Assembly: GCA_965221415.1 (NCBI GenBank)
Contig: OZ244887.1
Location: 868,001-932,000 of the forward strand
Direction: 5' to 3'
DNA length: 64,000 bases
DNA from: UBA8337 sp965221415
GTDB taxonomy: Bacteria > Pseudomonadota > Alphaproteobacteria > RS24
The notes beneath the pieces are model-generated. The model ran no database searches and was not told the DNA's origin. It was given only the letters and a program-made list of their open reading frames with translations. Positions 26,768-41,800 of the stretch are shown one piece after another (position 1 is the stretch's first letter; the number at the start of each line of letters is the position of its first letter). Made by a program: the position numbers and the translations under genes.

Positions 26768-26798
26768 AGACAACCAGTCTCGGCTTGATATTATCGAG
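26768..26798 (+). pseudogene. Fossil of the lost C-terminal codons after gene 4
   Basis: After the TAG the sequence AGACAACCAGTCTCGGC followed by TTGATATTATCGAG is almost base-for-base the fossil seen after gene 2, including the one-base loss and the TAG-to-GAG change. It aligns with the TTSLGFDII end of genes 1 and 5. Confidence 0.7.
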
Positions 26799-26813
26799 TA
26801 TTTTACGTAGAAT
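26785..26813 (+). promoter_or_regulatory. Sigma-70-like promoter of gene 5
   Basis: -35 TTGATA (26785-26790), 17-bp spacer, -10 TAGAAT (26808-26813); both 5 of 6. Nearly identical to the promoter of gene 3. Confidence 0.65.
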
Positions 26814-26877
26814 ATAGGCGAATCTTTGTCCGTGCGTTGCCTTTTGCGGATGAAATAACAAAAAGAATGGGAAACCC
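26814..26877 (+). promoter_or_regulatory. 5' leader of gene 5 with conserved TTTTGCG core and ribosome site
   Basis: The core CCTTTTGCGGATGAAATAACA is retained in position, but the flanks (GTTGCC and GATGAA) pair poorly, so the hairpin is largely lost here. GGGAAA (26869-26874) gives the strongest purine-rich ribosome site of the four complete leaders. Confidence 0.45.
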
Positions 26878-29800
26878 ATGACCTTTACCCTTTCTGCCCC
26901 TATAACTGCCACTGAGGGCGAGGTTTATAGCTTTACGATCACGCCGACTGCGGCTCTGGCAGCGGCGATAACGATTCGTTGGGTGATTGTTCCGCAAGGC
27001 GCGTCGCGGGTTTCAAGCTCTGATTTTTCTGCTTTGACAGGCACGGTTCGCTTTGAGGCTAGGGAGACCGCTGCTAGAATCGTCTCCTTCACGCCAATTG
27101 ATGATGCGATACGAGAAACCCCAGAAAACTTTGAGCTGCGTATCTACGATATTGCCGATGACACCACCGTACTTGATACACAAGCCGTCACGCTCAGCGA
27201 TAGTGATACAGGCAATTCTGATGTGAATATTTTTGAGGCAGACACTGCCGATGATATTACTCTGAATGGCGGTGCTGGCAATGATATTTATGTCATTACC
27301 CGTTCCCAATCTGGTGATGTGACGATTACCGATGGAGTTGGCTCTGCGAACCTTATCAAGCTTGCCGCTGGTGTTACGATAGAGGCGTATCGTGAAGACA
27401 TCACGGCAGGAACGCCTTCCGACACAGTTTCCGCTGCTGTTTTGACGCTATCGACGGGGGCTGAGGTTGAGATTGTCAGCCCGACGGGTTTCCACTACCA
27501 GCTTGGTGATGATGAGGTTATTGAAGATTATGCTGAGTTCAAGACGGAGATTGCGGCAGATGATATAGACCCAGCCGACTCAACCACACATCACACCGTG
27601 CCGACCCCGTCGGCGGCGGAAGAACCTGCTCCATCAGCGGAGTCTGGTGTGGTGGTTGGCACTGCGACAGCTGAACCAGCGGCAGCTGAGCCAGAGGTTG
27701 CATTTAGCTCTACGCCAGTCGTGACGCATGATGGTGGACTCGGTGATGATGACATTACGCTAACAACGGACGATGTGGATGAAGTCATTTACAGGTTCGG
27801 CGCGAATGGGGTTGCCGTCGACGGGGGTGATGAAATCAGCAGCTTCAAGCGTGGCGAAGATAGGCTCGTTTTCAGAGAAGAGCTAGAAGATAGCTCCCTT
27901 GCCACGACTCGTGACGAATTCTTCACGAGCGTTCGTCATGGCGACACCGCAGCTGACCGTGCGGGTAGTAGTTATACATCGGATGATTTGCAGGATGATT
28001 TGTTCGGCGTTACGCCAGATTATCGGATAGATGAGAACGACAATTTCCTTATTACTGGTATTACGTTTCACTTCCGTGAAGTAGGTGTTTTTGATGGCGG
28101 CACGAGGCTGTCTAGGGGTCTGTTGGATCTTAAATTTGAGACGGAGCTCACATGGACTGAGTTTGCCGCGATTTTTACGGATGAAAATACGCAAATCGGA
28201 GATATCATAGATTATGCTGCATTTGCTTTCAAAGACCCAGAATCGATTGTTACGCTACTTGGGGAAGACAGCTTTGAGTTTCGGCCATATGTAGAGCAGG
28301 ACGCTGTTGGCGTTGTGACGATTGATTACGTAGAAACCGCTCTTCCTCTGGGTGCCACTGTGGGCGAGATGCTCACAGCCAATATTTCTGACTTGACGGA
28401 TGCAAATGACGGCATCGTTTCTTACGAATATGCGTGGCATGCTACCAATCAGGGTGGTGGTAGTCCTGTTTCTGTTGGCACGGACAAGACGCTTGACACG
28501 ACGAGCTTAATAAGAGGTGTGCATACAGTTACCGTTACGGTGACCACGACCGATGCTGGCGGTGGCCGCACGACGCTTCCTCCTGCCTCCATTGTTGTTA
28601 CTGGCCCGGCAATACCGGTCAGCGGCGAAAATGATTGGATTATCGGAGACGATGTTCGTACGGTTGCCTCGCCTGAGAACCAGCTTGCGGTGACGACGCT
28701 TTCAGCGAGGGCGGCTGCGCCTGAAGGTCTTCTATGGTCGTTGGGGGATGCCGATTCACTTACGGCTGATGCGCGCTTGTTTGATATTGCTGAAGATACG
28801 GGTGTGATTACGTGGAAAGAAGCGCCTGATTTTGAAACGCTGCGAAGTGCGATATCAAGCGACTCTGTATTCAGAATTAATGCCATCGCGACAGACCCTG
28901 ACGATGAGTTCCGTACAGACAGCGTTATCATCGTCATTACGCTAACGGATGGGAATGATAGGCCTATTATTTCCCATGATGGAGTGGTGGTTGCTGATGA
29001 TACGGCGGTTGCGGTTAATTCGTTCGAGAACCAGCAAACAGTGACCACGCTTACAGCGACGGATGACATGACGATTGATGGTGGCTTTATGTGGTCGCTG
29101 ACGGGCGGGGCGGACGTTGACTTCTTTGATATCGACAGCGAAACGGGTGCGATAACGTGGAAAGCTGGGCAAGATTATGAAGCCGAAAGATTCACGCGTG
29201 AGGACATGCCAGACGACCGCGTGTTCCATGTGACGGCGACGGTTCACGATGATGACGGGATGCCTCTGTCGAGCAGCGTTGACCTTGAGATTACACTGGC
29301 CGATGTAAACGAAGCCCCCGTTATTACGACTGCTGCCACAAGTCTCGCGTTTGCGCCAGACGGTTGGACGACAGGTTTGGCCACTATCACGAGCAGCATC
29401 ACGAACCGTCAAGGCGAAAGCGGCTACGGCTTCGCCCATAACGCAATATACACCGATGAGCCCATTGATTTGCACCTCGGCAATCTGGTTGATGGGGTGA
29501 CGGCGGCCACAAACTCGCTCTTTAGCTGGTCTAGGACTCCGTTGAAGACGGACTCTTATAATACATTCGGACATGATGGTGGACACCTGACCTTCACTTT
29601 TGAGGAGGCCTATGCACAAGGCAGTGTCCGCGTTTATCTCAATGCAGGTGGCACTGATCTCATTGGCGGTGCAATATTAGAATTCTTGCATGATAGTGAC
29701 GGTGATGGTGTTTACACCGCGGACGAGATTGTCTACATGCATACGTTTCACATTAACCAACAGGTTTACCATAGGGATGGTCACGGCACCATCACCATCA

Positions 29801-32800
29801 CGGTGCCCGATGATGATGAGGGTAATTCGCGGGTGTTTGACCAAGTACGGCTTAGGCCTACACTCGTTGCCCTGAACTTGGGAGAATTCGAGATTTTTAG
29901 CGGTGGCGCAGCAGTGCTTGAGGTCGCTGAGAACGAGCGCGTGGCGGTGGCCGAGGGCTTCCTTACAGCGACAGACATTGATATTGATAGCGATAGTCTG
30001 ATATGGTCGCTGACGGTCAATACGGAAGATGCAGTAGCCTCAGCGGATAATGACCTGTTTGATATCTCTGCTGATGGTGAGATAACGTGGAAAGAATTAC
30101 CCAGTTTTGAGTCGACTGAGAGCGACACAGGCAGCAGAATATTCCGTTTGACTGTGACAGTGCGCGACCGTGCTGATGCGAATGACCCAGAAGCTCTCAC
30201 GGATAGCATCGGCCTTGTGATTAGGCTGACCGATGTGAACGACCCGGCGTTTATTACTCAAGGTGCAACCCTTGCGGTTGACTCGGTTGAGAACCAGAAC
30301 GTGGCGGCGACGCTTTCCGCTACGGATGATGAGGATGATGGTTTCACATGGTCGCTGACTGACAACACCGAAACCCCAGCAGCCTCAGCGGACAATCACT
30401 TATTTGAAATCGATGCTGAAACGGGTTTGATTACGTGGGTCAATACGCCTAATTTTGAAACAACGAGGAGTGATGCAAGGGACGGTGTGTTCCGCGTGAC
30501 GGCGACAACGACATCTGATGATGACCCAACCCTCACGGATAGCATTAACCTTGAGATTACACTGACCAATGTAGACGAAGCGCCCATTATTGACCTTACG
30601 GGTGTTGAGGTTGTGGTCGGCACGACGCCGACGAATGTCGCGGGGCTAGCGGTTATTACGACAGATGTTACAAGTTTCGCGGGTGCCAGCGATGCTACTC
30701 TGAATCATAGAAATCTGAGTGATGGCACAACGGGTATAAATTGGGACACCAATTCGGTACTCGGTTATCAGCCAACTGATGGGGATGGTAAATACCTATC
30801 CTTCCGCTTTGAAGGCGATGATTATACGCAAGGCTCTGTCGTTATTTATAACAGACCCGACGCAGCCGCCACGCCTATCGCTGAGGATGAGCGTATTGAT
30901 GGCTCAACATTAGAGTTCCGACTTAATGGTGATGTTGTTGGCTCGACGACTTTGCAACATGACGCGAATGTGAACGATGCCATCAGTGTCATTGGGGCGA
31001 GCAACATCATCACGGTCACGCCGCCGACTGATTTGGTGTTTGATGAAGTCCGCATTATTTTTGATGGCGACGAACAAAATCTTGAAGAAATTGAGATTTT
31101 GGGTCGCCCAACCTTGCTTACGCATGAGACGGATGAGAACGACCCCGATGTGATTGACCTTGGTGATATGACGACGGTTGATGGTGATGCTGCGCGTGAC
31201 GCTGACCTTAGATGGTCGCTGACGGGCGTGGATGCTAACTTCTTTAATATCAACAATGATGGTGAAGTGACGTGGAAAGCTAACGCTGATTTTGAGACGA
31301 CCGAGAGTGCCGCGCGCACTAAAGTGTTCAGCTTCACGGCGACAGTTCACGATGATGCCGACCCAACTCTTAGAAACAGCATCGACCTTGAGGTTACGCT
31401 GGCCGATGCGAACGACGCCGCTTCTTTTATCATCGTCATTCCCTCCTTCACGGGGTATGAGGCCGCTGCTTATGGTCGGGACGACACGGGTGCGGTGGCG
31501 TATGAGGGTGGCACTTTCTATCATACGGTGTCTGGTGCTATAGGCACATCCACTGGGATAAGCATAGACGAGGGTGCGGTGGCCTATTTGCCCGATGGCA
31601 CTGAAGTAGATATTAGTGGCGACCACACTATCACGCTAGTGGGCGGTGCCACGCTCTATTATTTCTTTCTTGAGCAAGCCGCCGATGGCACTTGGGAGGT
31701 GAACAGCGCCCCGAACAATGCCCCTAGCGGTGGTAGTGGTGTGGGTTCGGGTCGCCCCGAGGACGTTAACGGTGACCCAATAGCTGACACCTATGTTCTT
31801 GGCGGATTTGATACGAGTGATAGTAGTTTCGACTATAATCAGGCTGTCGAACACACGGATATACGCCTTGTCCTTAGAGAAGATGTCAAAACCCTATCTG
31901 TTGGGCTAGCTGCGAATGACCTCGCGGAGATTATACTTCCCATTGAGGATGTTGATGTGTCGAATGTCTCTTATGTGTGGGGGCTGATTAACGATAGAGA
32001 AAACCCAGCTGTCTCGGCGGATAATGGCTTATTTGCTATCGACCTCGGCACGGGGGCGATTACCTGGGCGGATGGTACTGATTTTTCTACCATAACGGGC
32101 GGCACAGAGTACCGTATTAGGGTGGCGCTTGGAGATGGTGGGCATACAGCCGTTGTTAATGTTATCATTACGGCGTCTGAGGCCGCTTCGCCGCCAGTTA
32201 TTGACCAAGGCGATGGTACTCTTGCGGTTAGTTCGGCTGAGAACGAGCCTGTGGCGGTGGCCGAGAGCAGGCTTACCGCGATGGATGATGAGACGGCTGC
32301 TGGTGAGCTTCGTTGGTCGCTGACGGGCAGTGACCGTCGATTGTTTACCATCAATGAGGAGACGGGCGAGATTAGGTGGCGCGATGTGCCTGATTATGAA
32401 GACGATAGCTACGTCAATCCAGAAGACAGAGTGTTCAATGTGATAGCCACAGTGACAGATGGTGTCGGGCTTACGGACAGCATTAACGTGAGGATAACAC
32501 TGACAAATGCGAATGATGCGCCGATTATCACCCGCGATGACATAGCACTGGGTGAAACCCTTGCGGTTCCTGCAGATGAGAACGACCTCGAGGTGATTGA
32601 CCTTGACGTGACGGATGATGAGGGTCATAGCGTTGAATGGACGTTAGAAAATCCAAATAGTGGTGACGCGGCCTTGTTTAACATCGATGTAAACACAGGT
32701 GAGATTACGTGGCGCGAAAACCCTGATTATGAAGCCGAAATATTCACGCGTGTAAACGCCCCAGAGGACAGAGTGTTCAGCCTGACCGCCATAGCGACGG

Positions 32801-35800
32801 CGTCAGAGGGTGATGACACAACTCTCTCGGATAGTATTGACCTGACGGTGACATTGCAGAATGTGAACGAGACCCCAGAAATCTTTACGGGCGGCGTGAA
32901 TGCTGCGGGTGAGGTTCTTATTAACGTTATTCCTAACACTCAGAGTGGTCACTATATAATTGAGAACCAACGCGAGGTGACACTATTTGTAGATGCTACG
33001 AGTCTGCGCGGCGACACTTCCCTTAGAGCGCGCGACATTGACAATGATGCTGAAGACTTTCTTTGGTCGCTAAGTCCTGGTTCCGATTTTGAACTTGTTG
33101 ATGCCGAGAACGACCCCGGGGCGCGCGCCCTTAGGTGGGCGGGTGAGGAGCTACCTGATTATGAAACAGCAGCAAGCCTCAGTTTTTCTCTAACGGTTAA
33201 CGTTAATGATAAGGGCTTGGCGGGAACGCGCAGCGTTAATTTAGTTATAAGTCTGCAAGATGCGCCCGAAGCGCCCGTTATTAATCTCCCCGTTGGCGAA
33301 GGGGTCACGGATACGAATGATGCCCCGATTGCGGATGACACAGAGTTTACGGATGGCGATACGATTAGGGTTTCTTCAGCTGAGAACCAACTAGAGGTGA
33401 CTGGCTTCGGCGCGACGGATGAGGATGCTGGTGATACTGTCACATGGGCCTTGGCAGATGCAGAATCGTCCACGGCTGATGCGCGTTTCTTTGAAATCGA
33501 CAGCGCAACGGGTGTGATTAGGTGGAAAGAAGTGCCTGATTTTGAAACCACCACAGATGAGAACGACGACGGCGTGTTTAACGTTCGGGTATTGGCGAGA
33601 GATGGTGATGCTGATGCCGAAACAACTCTTACGACTGCACTTAACCTCGAAATTACGCTGACCGATGGGAACGACGGGCCGGTTATTGACCAAAGCGTCA
33701 CTGTCATTGAGAACTTTGTGGGGTGGAAGGATGCTTATGCTAATGGTGTAGATGACAGCGCTGGCATTTTCCATTTTTCGGGGGACATAAGCTTAGACGA
33801 TAGTAATGATGATAGGATTGTCCTAACCCCGGGCGGAAAGCTTCATGCGCCCGATGGCACAACCCTAAATCTGCCGAGCACCAACATCGAGAGTCCACTT
33901 GATAATATCTGGGTTCACGATGCTAATGGCGATGGACAAGCGGCCTATGGAACATCTGCGAGCTTTCCGACAACGCACCCATATTATGTTATTGCCACGC
34001 GTGTTAACGGTAACTTTGAGTTAGCTGGTACGCGCGTTGACACGCCTGAGACGCTTGTTTTTCCTTTTGCCGTTGATACGGACGAGAATGACCTCGTAGT
34101 GACGACGCTTTCCGCGGTGGATGATGCTGGTGGTAGCATCATTTGGAGCTTGGGCGGTGATGACGCAGGCCTATTTGAAATTGATGAAGATACGGGTGAA
34201 ATTAGGTGGGTGAACCTACCTAATTTCGAGACAATTGAGAGTGCTGTAGGCGGCAAGCTGTTCAGCCTGACGGCGACAGCGACGGATGATGCGACCAATC
34301 CTCTATCGGATTCCCTTAACATTTTGATTACGCTGGCCAATGTCAACGAAGCGCCGGTTATTACAGAAGAGAATGTCATTGAGGGCTTCATAGGGCGCAC
34401 CGATGTTCCCGTCGATAGTGGAACTCCAGATGAAAATTTTTGGTACTACGACGCGCTCGTTACGGTAGCGGATAATGGTATCGTCATAGAAGCGGGTGGG
34501 AATGCCTATTTGCCCGATGGCAGCACCGTCGCAATGCCGATGGGGGATATCACTTTCAGGCCGGCGGGTACACGTGATGCGCATGACCTTGGTAATGGGG
34601 TTCTCTATTTTGCGCAGACGGAGATGATTGATGAAGGCACGGGTCAGCCCGTACTTGAAGAGGGTCAGCCCGTATTCGTATGGGCTTATCTTGAGCAGAG
34701 CGAGCTCACAGCAGGGCGGCCAGCGTATGCGTTTGCACGCCATGATGGTACGGCTTATGAGCCGCTTGGTTTCCCCACAGTTTGGAGTCACACGGCGCTG
34801 ATAAGCGTATCGCCATATAATCAAGACGCCGCAGACGCCGCAACAACAGCGGGAACCCCATACACAGGTGGCCGTGTGATAACCGTAAGCGCAGGGGTGA
34901 GCAGTCTGTCCGAGCGCTATGCGCCAGATTTGATAAGTCGCGATGTAGATTTACCGTCTGGGACGTTCACTTTCACGGGCTCGGCAGCCGATGGTGATAC
35001 TATCTGGTTCGCGCAGACGGGGACAGATACGGCAGGTCTGGCAGTATGGGGCTATCTCGAGACGGACGAGCTGATAGCTGGGGTGCCCGCTTTGCCGATT
35101 GCAAGATTTGATGCGGCTTCAAGCCAATACGTCCCGTTTGTCGACGAAGTGCGTTACGAGGTGGCGGCAACCGTATCACCATATGATGCGGCCGCCGCTG
35201 CTGAAGCCCTCATAGTGCTAGACCCAGCCACCACAGGTGGCCGTGATGTAACTGTCGCCGAAGGCAAGCGTATTATTTTGTCCGATGGCACGGTGATCAA
35301 TCTGCCATCTGGGACGTTCACTTTCGCAGGCGAGACTGTCTGGCTTGCGCAGCGGGCGGTGATTGATACAAGCACGGGTCAGCCTGCCGTTGATGATATG
35401 AGTAACCCCGTATTAGAGTGGGCTTATCTTGAGACTGACGCGCTCACAAATGGGTTAGCGGCTCATGAGTTTGTAACATTTGATATGGCGACGAACACAT
35501 ATACCACGATGCTGACCCCCGCCCCATACACAGGTGGCCGTGTGATAACCGTCGCCGAAGGCGGGCGTGTCATTTTACTGGGTGGCATGGCGGTCAATTT
35601 GCCGTCTGGGACGTTCACTTTCACGGGCGAGGCAGCCGATGGTGATACTATCTGGCTTGAGCAAGCCGCCGATGGGAGTTGGAGCTATGTGACCGCGCTC
35701 ACAGATGGGCTAGAGTCTTATGAGTTTGCACATTTTGATGCAACGGCGAACCAATATGTCCCGCTTACCGCGCCCGTGCAGTTCGGGGTGGCTTTACGCA

Positions 35801-38800
35801 GTCTATATGATAGCACCGCAGGCACAGGTGAACGTACTGTAGAAATAGAAGAAGATGGCTTCATCATTTTGTCCGATGGCACTGTTGTACCTCTGGAGGC
35901 TGGGGAGCACAGTTTCGTGGGCGACACTGTCTATATTGCGCAGCGGGCGGTAATTGATACAGGCACGGGTGAGCCTGCCGTTGATGATATGGGTCAGCCC
36001 GTACTAGAATGGGCTTATCTTGAGGAGAGCGAGCTCACGGCTGAGTTACTATCCTATGTGCTGACAACATTTGATGGTACTTCTTATAGCCCTGTTTCGA
36101 GAACCGATTCCACGGTGGTTCCTATTGCTGAAGCGGTGACGCTTCCCCTCACAGTTGAGTCAGATGAGAACCAGCACGCGGTGATTGACCTTGGCGCGAC
36201 GGATGTTGATGTGGGTGATACCGCGGCTCTTACATGGGAGCTGACGGGCGATGACGCTAACTTATTTGACATCGACAGCGCAACGGGTGTGATTACGTGG
36301 AAAAATGCGCCTGATTTCGAGACGACTGTAAGTGCAAATACGGATTCAACCAACCCCAAACTGTTCCGTGTGACGGCGACAGTTCGCGATGGTGATGCGG
36401 ATGCGGTGACAACTCTGACAGATAGCGTTGACCTTGCGATTACACTGGCCGATGTGGACGATGCGCCGAGGGTCGGCCATTCTACTTCTGCTGGTACGCC
36501 GACAAATCTCTTGGGTGCGTTTGAGGTCGACGGCAGCACTTTGACGGCAGGTTCGGCCACCATCACGACAGATGTCAGACGCTACGGAGACAACAATCAG
36601 GCCGGAGCATCCGCTGAAGCACGGAATTTGCATCTCGGCAATCTGTTTGATGGTACCACGGGTGGAATATTTTGGTCCGGTTTTTCTAGCGATAGCTTTA
36701 ACGGTTATCGGCCAATCGCCCCTGACGGCAAACATCTGACCTTCACTCTTGATAACGATTATACGCAAGGCAGTGTGCTTATTTATAATAGACCAGGTAA
36801 CCCCGGTACACTTATTGCCGGTTCAACAGTAGAATTTCTGCTCGATGGTGCAGTTGTTGGCGACGCGGTTAGTTTGGGCCGTCGAAACGAGGGTGATGAT
36901 GACAACATACTCGTAATGCCAGCTGGTCACATTTTCACGGTTCCGCTATCCGATGATGAGAACGGTGAGCCGCAGGTGTTTGACCAAGTGCGGATTGTAT
37001 TTCAGACCCCCCACGGCAACGCAATATTCCTTGCAGAAATCCAGATTCTTGGCGTTCCAGAAGTGTCAGTGCTCGAGATTGAGGCGCCTGAAAACGCCCT
37101 TGCGGTGATTGACCTCGACGCGACGGATGATGATGGTGATACTATTTCATGGGAGCTGGAAGATGCAGCTTCGCTTACGGCTGATGCGCGCTTCTTTGAA
37201 ATCGACAGCGCAACGGGTGTGCTTAGGTGGAAACAAGCGTTTGATTATGAAGACGATAGATTCACGCGTGACATCATGCCCGAGGACAGAGTGTTTAACC
37301 TTCGGGTCTTCATTCGCGATGGTGATGTTGGTGCGGCAACAACTCTTACAACGACACTTGACCTTGAGATTGAACTGGTTGATGCGAATGAAGTGCCAGT
37401 CATAAGCGTCAATAATGGTTTGAGGGTCACTGATGCTGATGGCGTGCGCGTTGCTGATGGCGCGATGATTGCTGCTGGCACACAGATTACGGTTACGTTT
37501 GATGAGAACACCGAAACCGACGTTGTGGTGATTAACCTCGACGATTTTGATGTTGAGGGGAGCGATCTTAGCTGGAGCTTGGAAGATGCAGATTCACTCA
37601 CTGCGGATGCGCGTTTATTTGACATCGACAGCGATGGTCTCATTAGGTGGAAAGAAGTACCCGATTATGAAGCAACGTTGAGTGAAATTGGCGGCAGAGA
37701 TTTCAGACTGACGGTCAGACTGACAGAAGATACAGAAGATGATACGGGGCTTTACAGCAGTATCGAGGTCATCGTTAGGCTAGAAGATGTGGATGATGGA
37801 CCGGTTATTAGCGACACGGTTACGGGTGCTGATTTTGACACGACGACTAATCTCGCGCTTGCGCCTGAGGGTATCACGGCTATGCCTAGCGATGACTCGT
37901 CTATGCCTGACGTTTTGACTGCAGGTTCGTTCACCATCACGACCAGTGCCACTGATTACGGCGGCAACAACTCCGAATCAGGCTTCGCTGCGAGACGCAA
38001 TTTGCATCTCGGCAATCTGTTTGATGGTGAAACGGAGTACACAGAGACAGCCTTTAATTGGAACGCTTTTGACGGCAGTGAAGACTCTTATAGTCCATTC
38101 CGATTGGGTGGTAACAGATATCTGACACTCACTTTTGATAGCAGTTATATAGAAGGCAGTGCCCACATCTATATCCCACCCAGCAGCCGTAGGTTTAATG
38201 ATCACGTCGGCATTGACGACTCAACATTAGAATTCTTGCATGACAGTAACGGTGATGGTGTTTACACCGCGGACGAGATTGTCCACAGCATGGTTTTACA
38301 ACGTGCCGATGCCATAGATAATATCATCACGGTCACGATACCCGATGCGAGTGCGATGTTTGACCAAGTACGGATTGCTTTTGCTGACAACCCCGAATCT
38401 AGTATCGACCGCCATTTCCTTGGAGAAATCGAGATTCGCGGGCGGGACGAGAATGCGATTGAGGATGGGATTAGGCTTAAAACAGAAGAGAACACCGAGG
38501 ATGCGGTCATTACCTTCAGCGCGACGGATGATAACGGTAAGGGTCTTGTCTGGACGCTGGAAGGCGCAGATAGCGACTTATTTCAAATCATTGACGGTGT
38601 TGTAACGTGGAGAGAGGCACCTGATTTCGAAGAAACGGTAAGTGCTGCAGGCAGCAAAGTGTTCAGCTTGACCGCCATAGCGACAAACGCTGACGACAGC
38701 GACTCTGTTAGCTTCACCGTGAGGCTGACCAATGTGGAAGAAGAGTCAGTTATTTTCACCCCCGAGAACGCCGAGCCTATCGCTGACCCGATAAATATCG

Positions 38801-41800
38801 CGGATTTGGCAACCATTACGACCACTCTGCCAGGGTACACAGCTGACCATGCACAGATTGCAAATCTGGTTGATGGGAATACGGAGGTTACAAATTGGGG
38901 CGCTGCTGATACTGACGGTTTTGAGCCAAGCAGCGGCGCGTTTCTCAGAGGCGTGAGTTTCGCTTTTGACTATTTTTATACGCAAGGCGAGGTCCGTGTT
39001 CATAACAGGGTTGGCACGGGGGAAACGCTTATTGACCGCACACGCGTAATCTTTTGGAACGACCTTGATGATGATGGCGTGAGGGATGCTAACGAATCTG
39101 TTGGCGCGACGGTTGAGTTATTTAATAGCAACGCAGAAGATGGCGTTATCACGGTCGTGCCTACCGTTGAGGATGCGGCGTTTACGAGAGTCGATTTTGT
39201 TTTTAGTAGCGCCAGTCAGAACCTTGAAGAAATCGAAATTGTCGCGCGGCGAGAAGCCCTTATAATTGAGTCAGCTGAGAACCAAGATACAGTGACCACG
39301 CTTGTGACGTCGGATACCACGTCGGCGCGCCTGACTTGGAGCTTGAGCGGTGATGACGCGGCTTCGTTTGAAATCAATGAAAATACGGGTGAGATTACGT
39401 GGGTCACTGCACCTGATTTTGAAGTGACGCGAAGCGCTAGCGGCGACAGAGACTTCAGCCTGACAGCCACAGTGACAAATGAGCTAGACACAGAAAGGAC
39501 GATTGCGCTGGCTGTTCGACTGGTCGATGCAAACGAAGCCCCGGTGATTACGACAACAGCGCTTGCGGTTACGTCGCCTGAGAACACCGACACCGACACT
39601 GTGGTGGCCACGCTTGCGGCGACAGATATTGATATGGGTGATGCCGAGACCCTTAGATGGTCGCTGCTCGCCACGACTGACGCTGCCTCAGCGGACAATC
39701 ACTTGTTTGATATCGACCCCATGTCGGGCGAGATTACGTGGGGCGCTGTGCCTGATTTTGAGGTGACTGAGAGCGCTCAAAATGACGGCGTGTTCCGTGT
39801 GACAGCGACAGTGCGCGACCGTGATGCGGCTGACCCAGAAGTTCGCACGGATAGTGTTAACGTTGAGATTACGCTGACCAATATCAACGAAGTGCCTTCT
39901 ATTGACAATTTATTCACGGGGCGGACGCAATTTCTCAATGGTGTCACTACGGCCGATGGCTTTTTCCATCACACGGCGACGTTCACCACGCAAGCTAATA
40001 GCTTTGATATAGAAGTAAACGAGGGTGCGCGTATCTTTTTGCCTGATGGCAGGATTATCGTTATTCCGTCTGGCACGTACACAATATCGGAAGCGGAGCA
40101 GGGCGCGGGTCTTAGTAATTTTATCTGGCTTGAAGACGCTGACGACGATGGGACTTGGGAATTGAACAATGGCGTGGCGTTGCCGACATCTGGCGAGGGC
40201 GAGACATTCTTTAGGTTTGGGGTGTTTGATAATGATGGGCATAGTTTCAGCCCACTTGGTGGCACCTTGAATAATGCGCCGCGCACGTACACTTTCACGG
40301 GGCAGACGGACATCCCCATCAATGGTGTCGATGACGATGATGGCGTTTTCCGTCACACGGCGACATTCACCACGGAAGATAATAGTTTTGATATAGACGT
40401 AAGCGAGGGCGCTATCCATTTGCCGAATGGTGAGACCATCGCTATTCCGTCTGGCACGCATACAATAATGGACGAGACTGTCGGTGCGAGTAGCTATGTC
40501 TGGCTTGCAGAAGACCCTGCCAATGCGGGGACTTGGCTGCTGAACAGTGGCGTGGCGTTACCTGCGTCTGGCACGTTCTATTTGCTTGGGACATTTGATA
40601 ATGACCTTCATGATTTTGCCGAGGCTGGTGATACAGCTATGCGCGTACAGATTGAGAGCCCTCTCGCGTTTGCGTTAGCCACGGTGGAAAACGCAGCACT
40701 TGTGATTGGCGTGATAGATGTTGATGAGCCTGACAGCCATATGTGGGTGTTGGGCGGTGCTGATGCGGAGAATTTTGCCATCGATTCTGCGACGGGTGCG
40801 ATTAGGTGGGATGTCCCTAGTTTCGATGCCATAACGAACGGCCAAAGGTTCGGGGTGACCGCGACCGTTACAGATGCTGGCGGGCTTGAAGACAGTATTG
40901 ATATCATTATTACAGCCACCGTGGATACGATTAAGCCGGTTATTACGCGCACGGTGGTTGAAGTGGCGGATATCACCGAATTGGCGGATATTACGACAAA
41001 TACTGGGAACTTTGGTAGCAATAAGAGTAAGGCGTTCGCTATTGCTGAGCTGAGGGATGGTGACCTAACCCCCAATTGGAGCGCAGGTGAGGGCTTTCGC
41101 TCCCACAATGCTGATAATAGACATCTGACCTTCGAGTTTACTGACGATTATATGCACGGCGAGGTGCGCATTTATAACAGATTCGACCGCGTTAATGGGT
41201 TTGATAGGCGTATCGACGACTCAACATTAGAGTTTTGGCTTGACGGTGCTATAATTCCTAGCACCGAGGCCGTCCCGACTTCGTTTATTTTGGACAGTGA
41301 CGATGAGGTTTTCATAGATGGTCTGCCCGTCATCATTATCACGCCGCCCCCTGATTTGGTGTTTGACCAAGTGCGGATTATTTTTGATGGTCAGTCCCAA
41401 AACCTTGCAGAAATCGAAATTGACGGGGTTTCAGTAGCGGTTGAGGTTGATTCGGCTGAAAACCAGCTTACCGCGGTGCCTGCCGAAACGTATATGGCGA
41501 CGGATGCGGGGGGTCAAACTGTTAGATGGTCGCTCCAAAATCCAGATACGGGTGACGCGAACCTCTTTAATATAGATGAGATTACGGGTGAGATTACGTG
41601 GAAAACCGCGCCTGACTTTGAAGAAACGACAAGTGCCAATAGCGACAGACTGTTCAGCCTGACAGCCATAGCGACCGATGAGAGTGGTCAGACCGACAGC
41701 ATTAAAATCGTGGTCAAATTGACCGATGTAAATGAAGCGCCTGTCTTGGCCGCGACGGGTAGCGTGATGCTCACCATCGCTGAGAACCAAGCTGCGGTGT

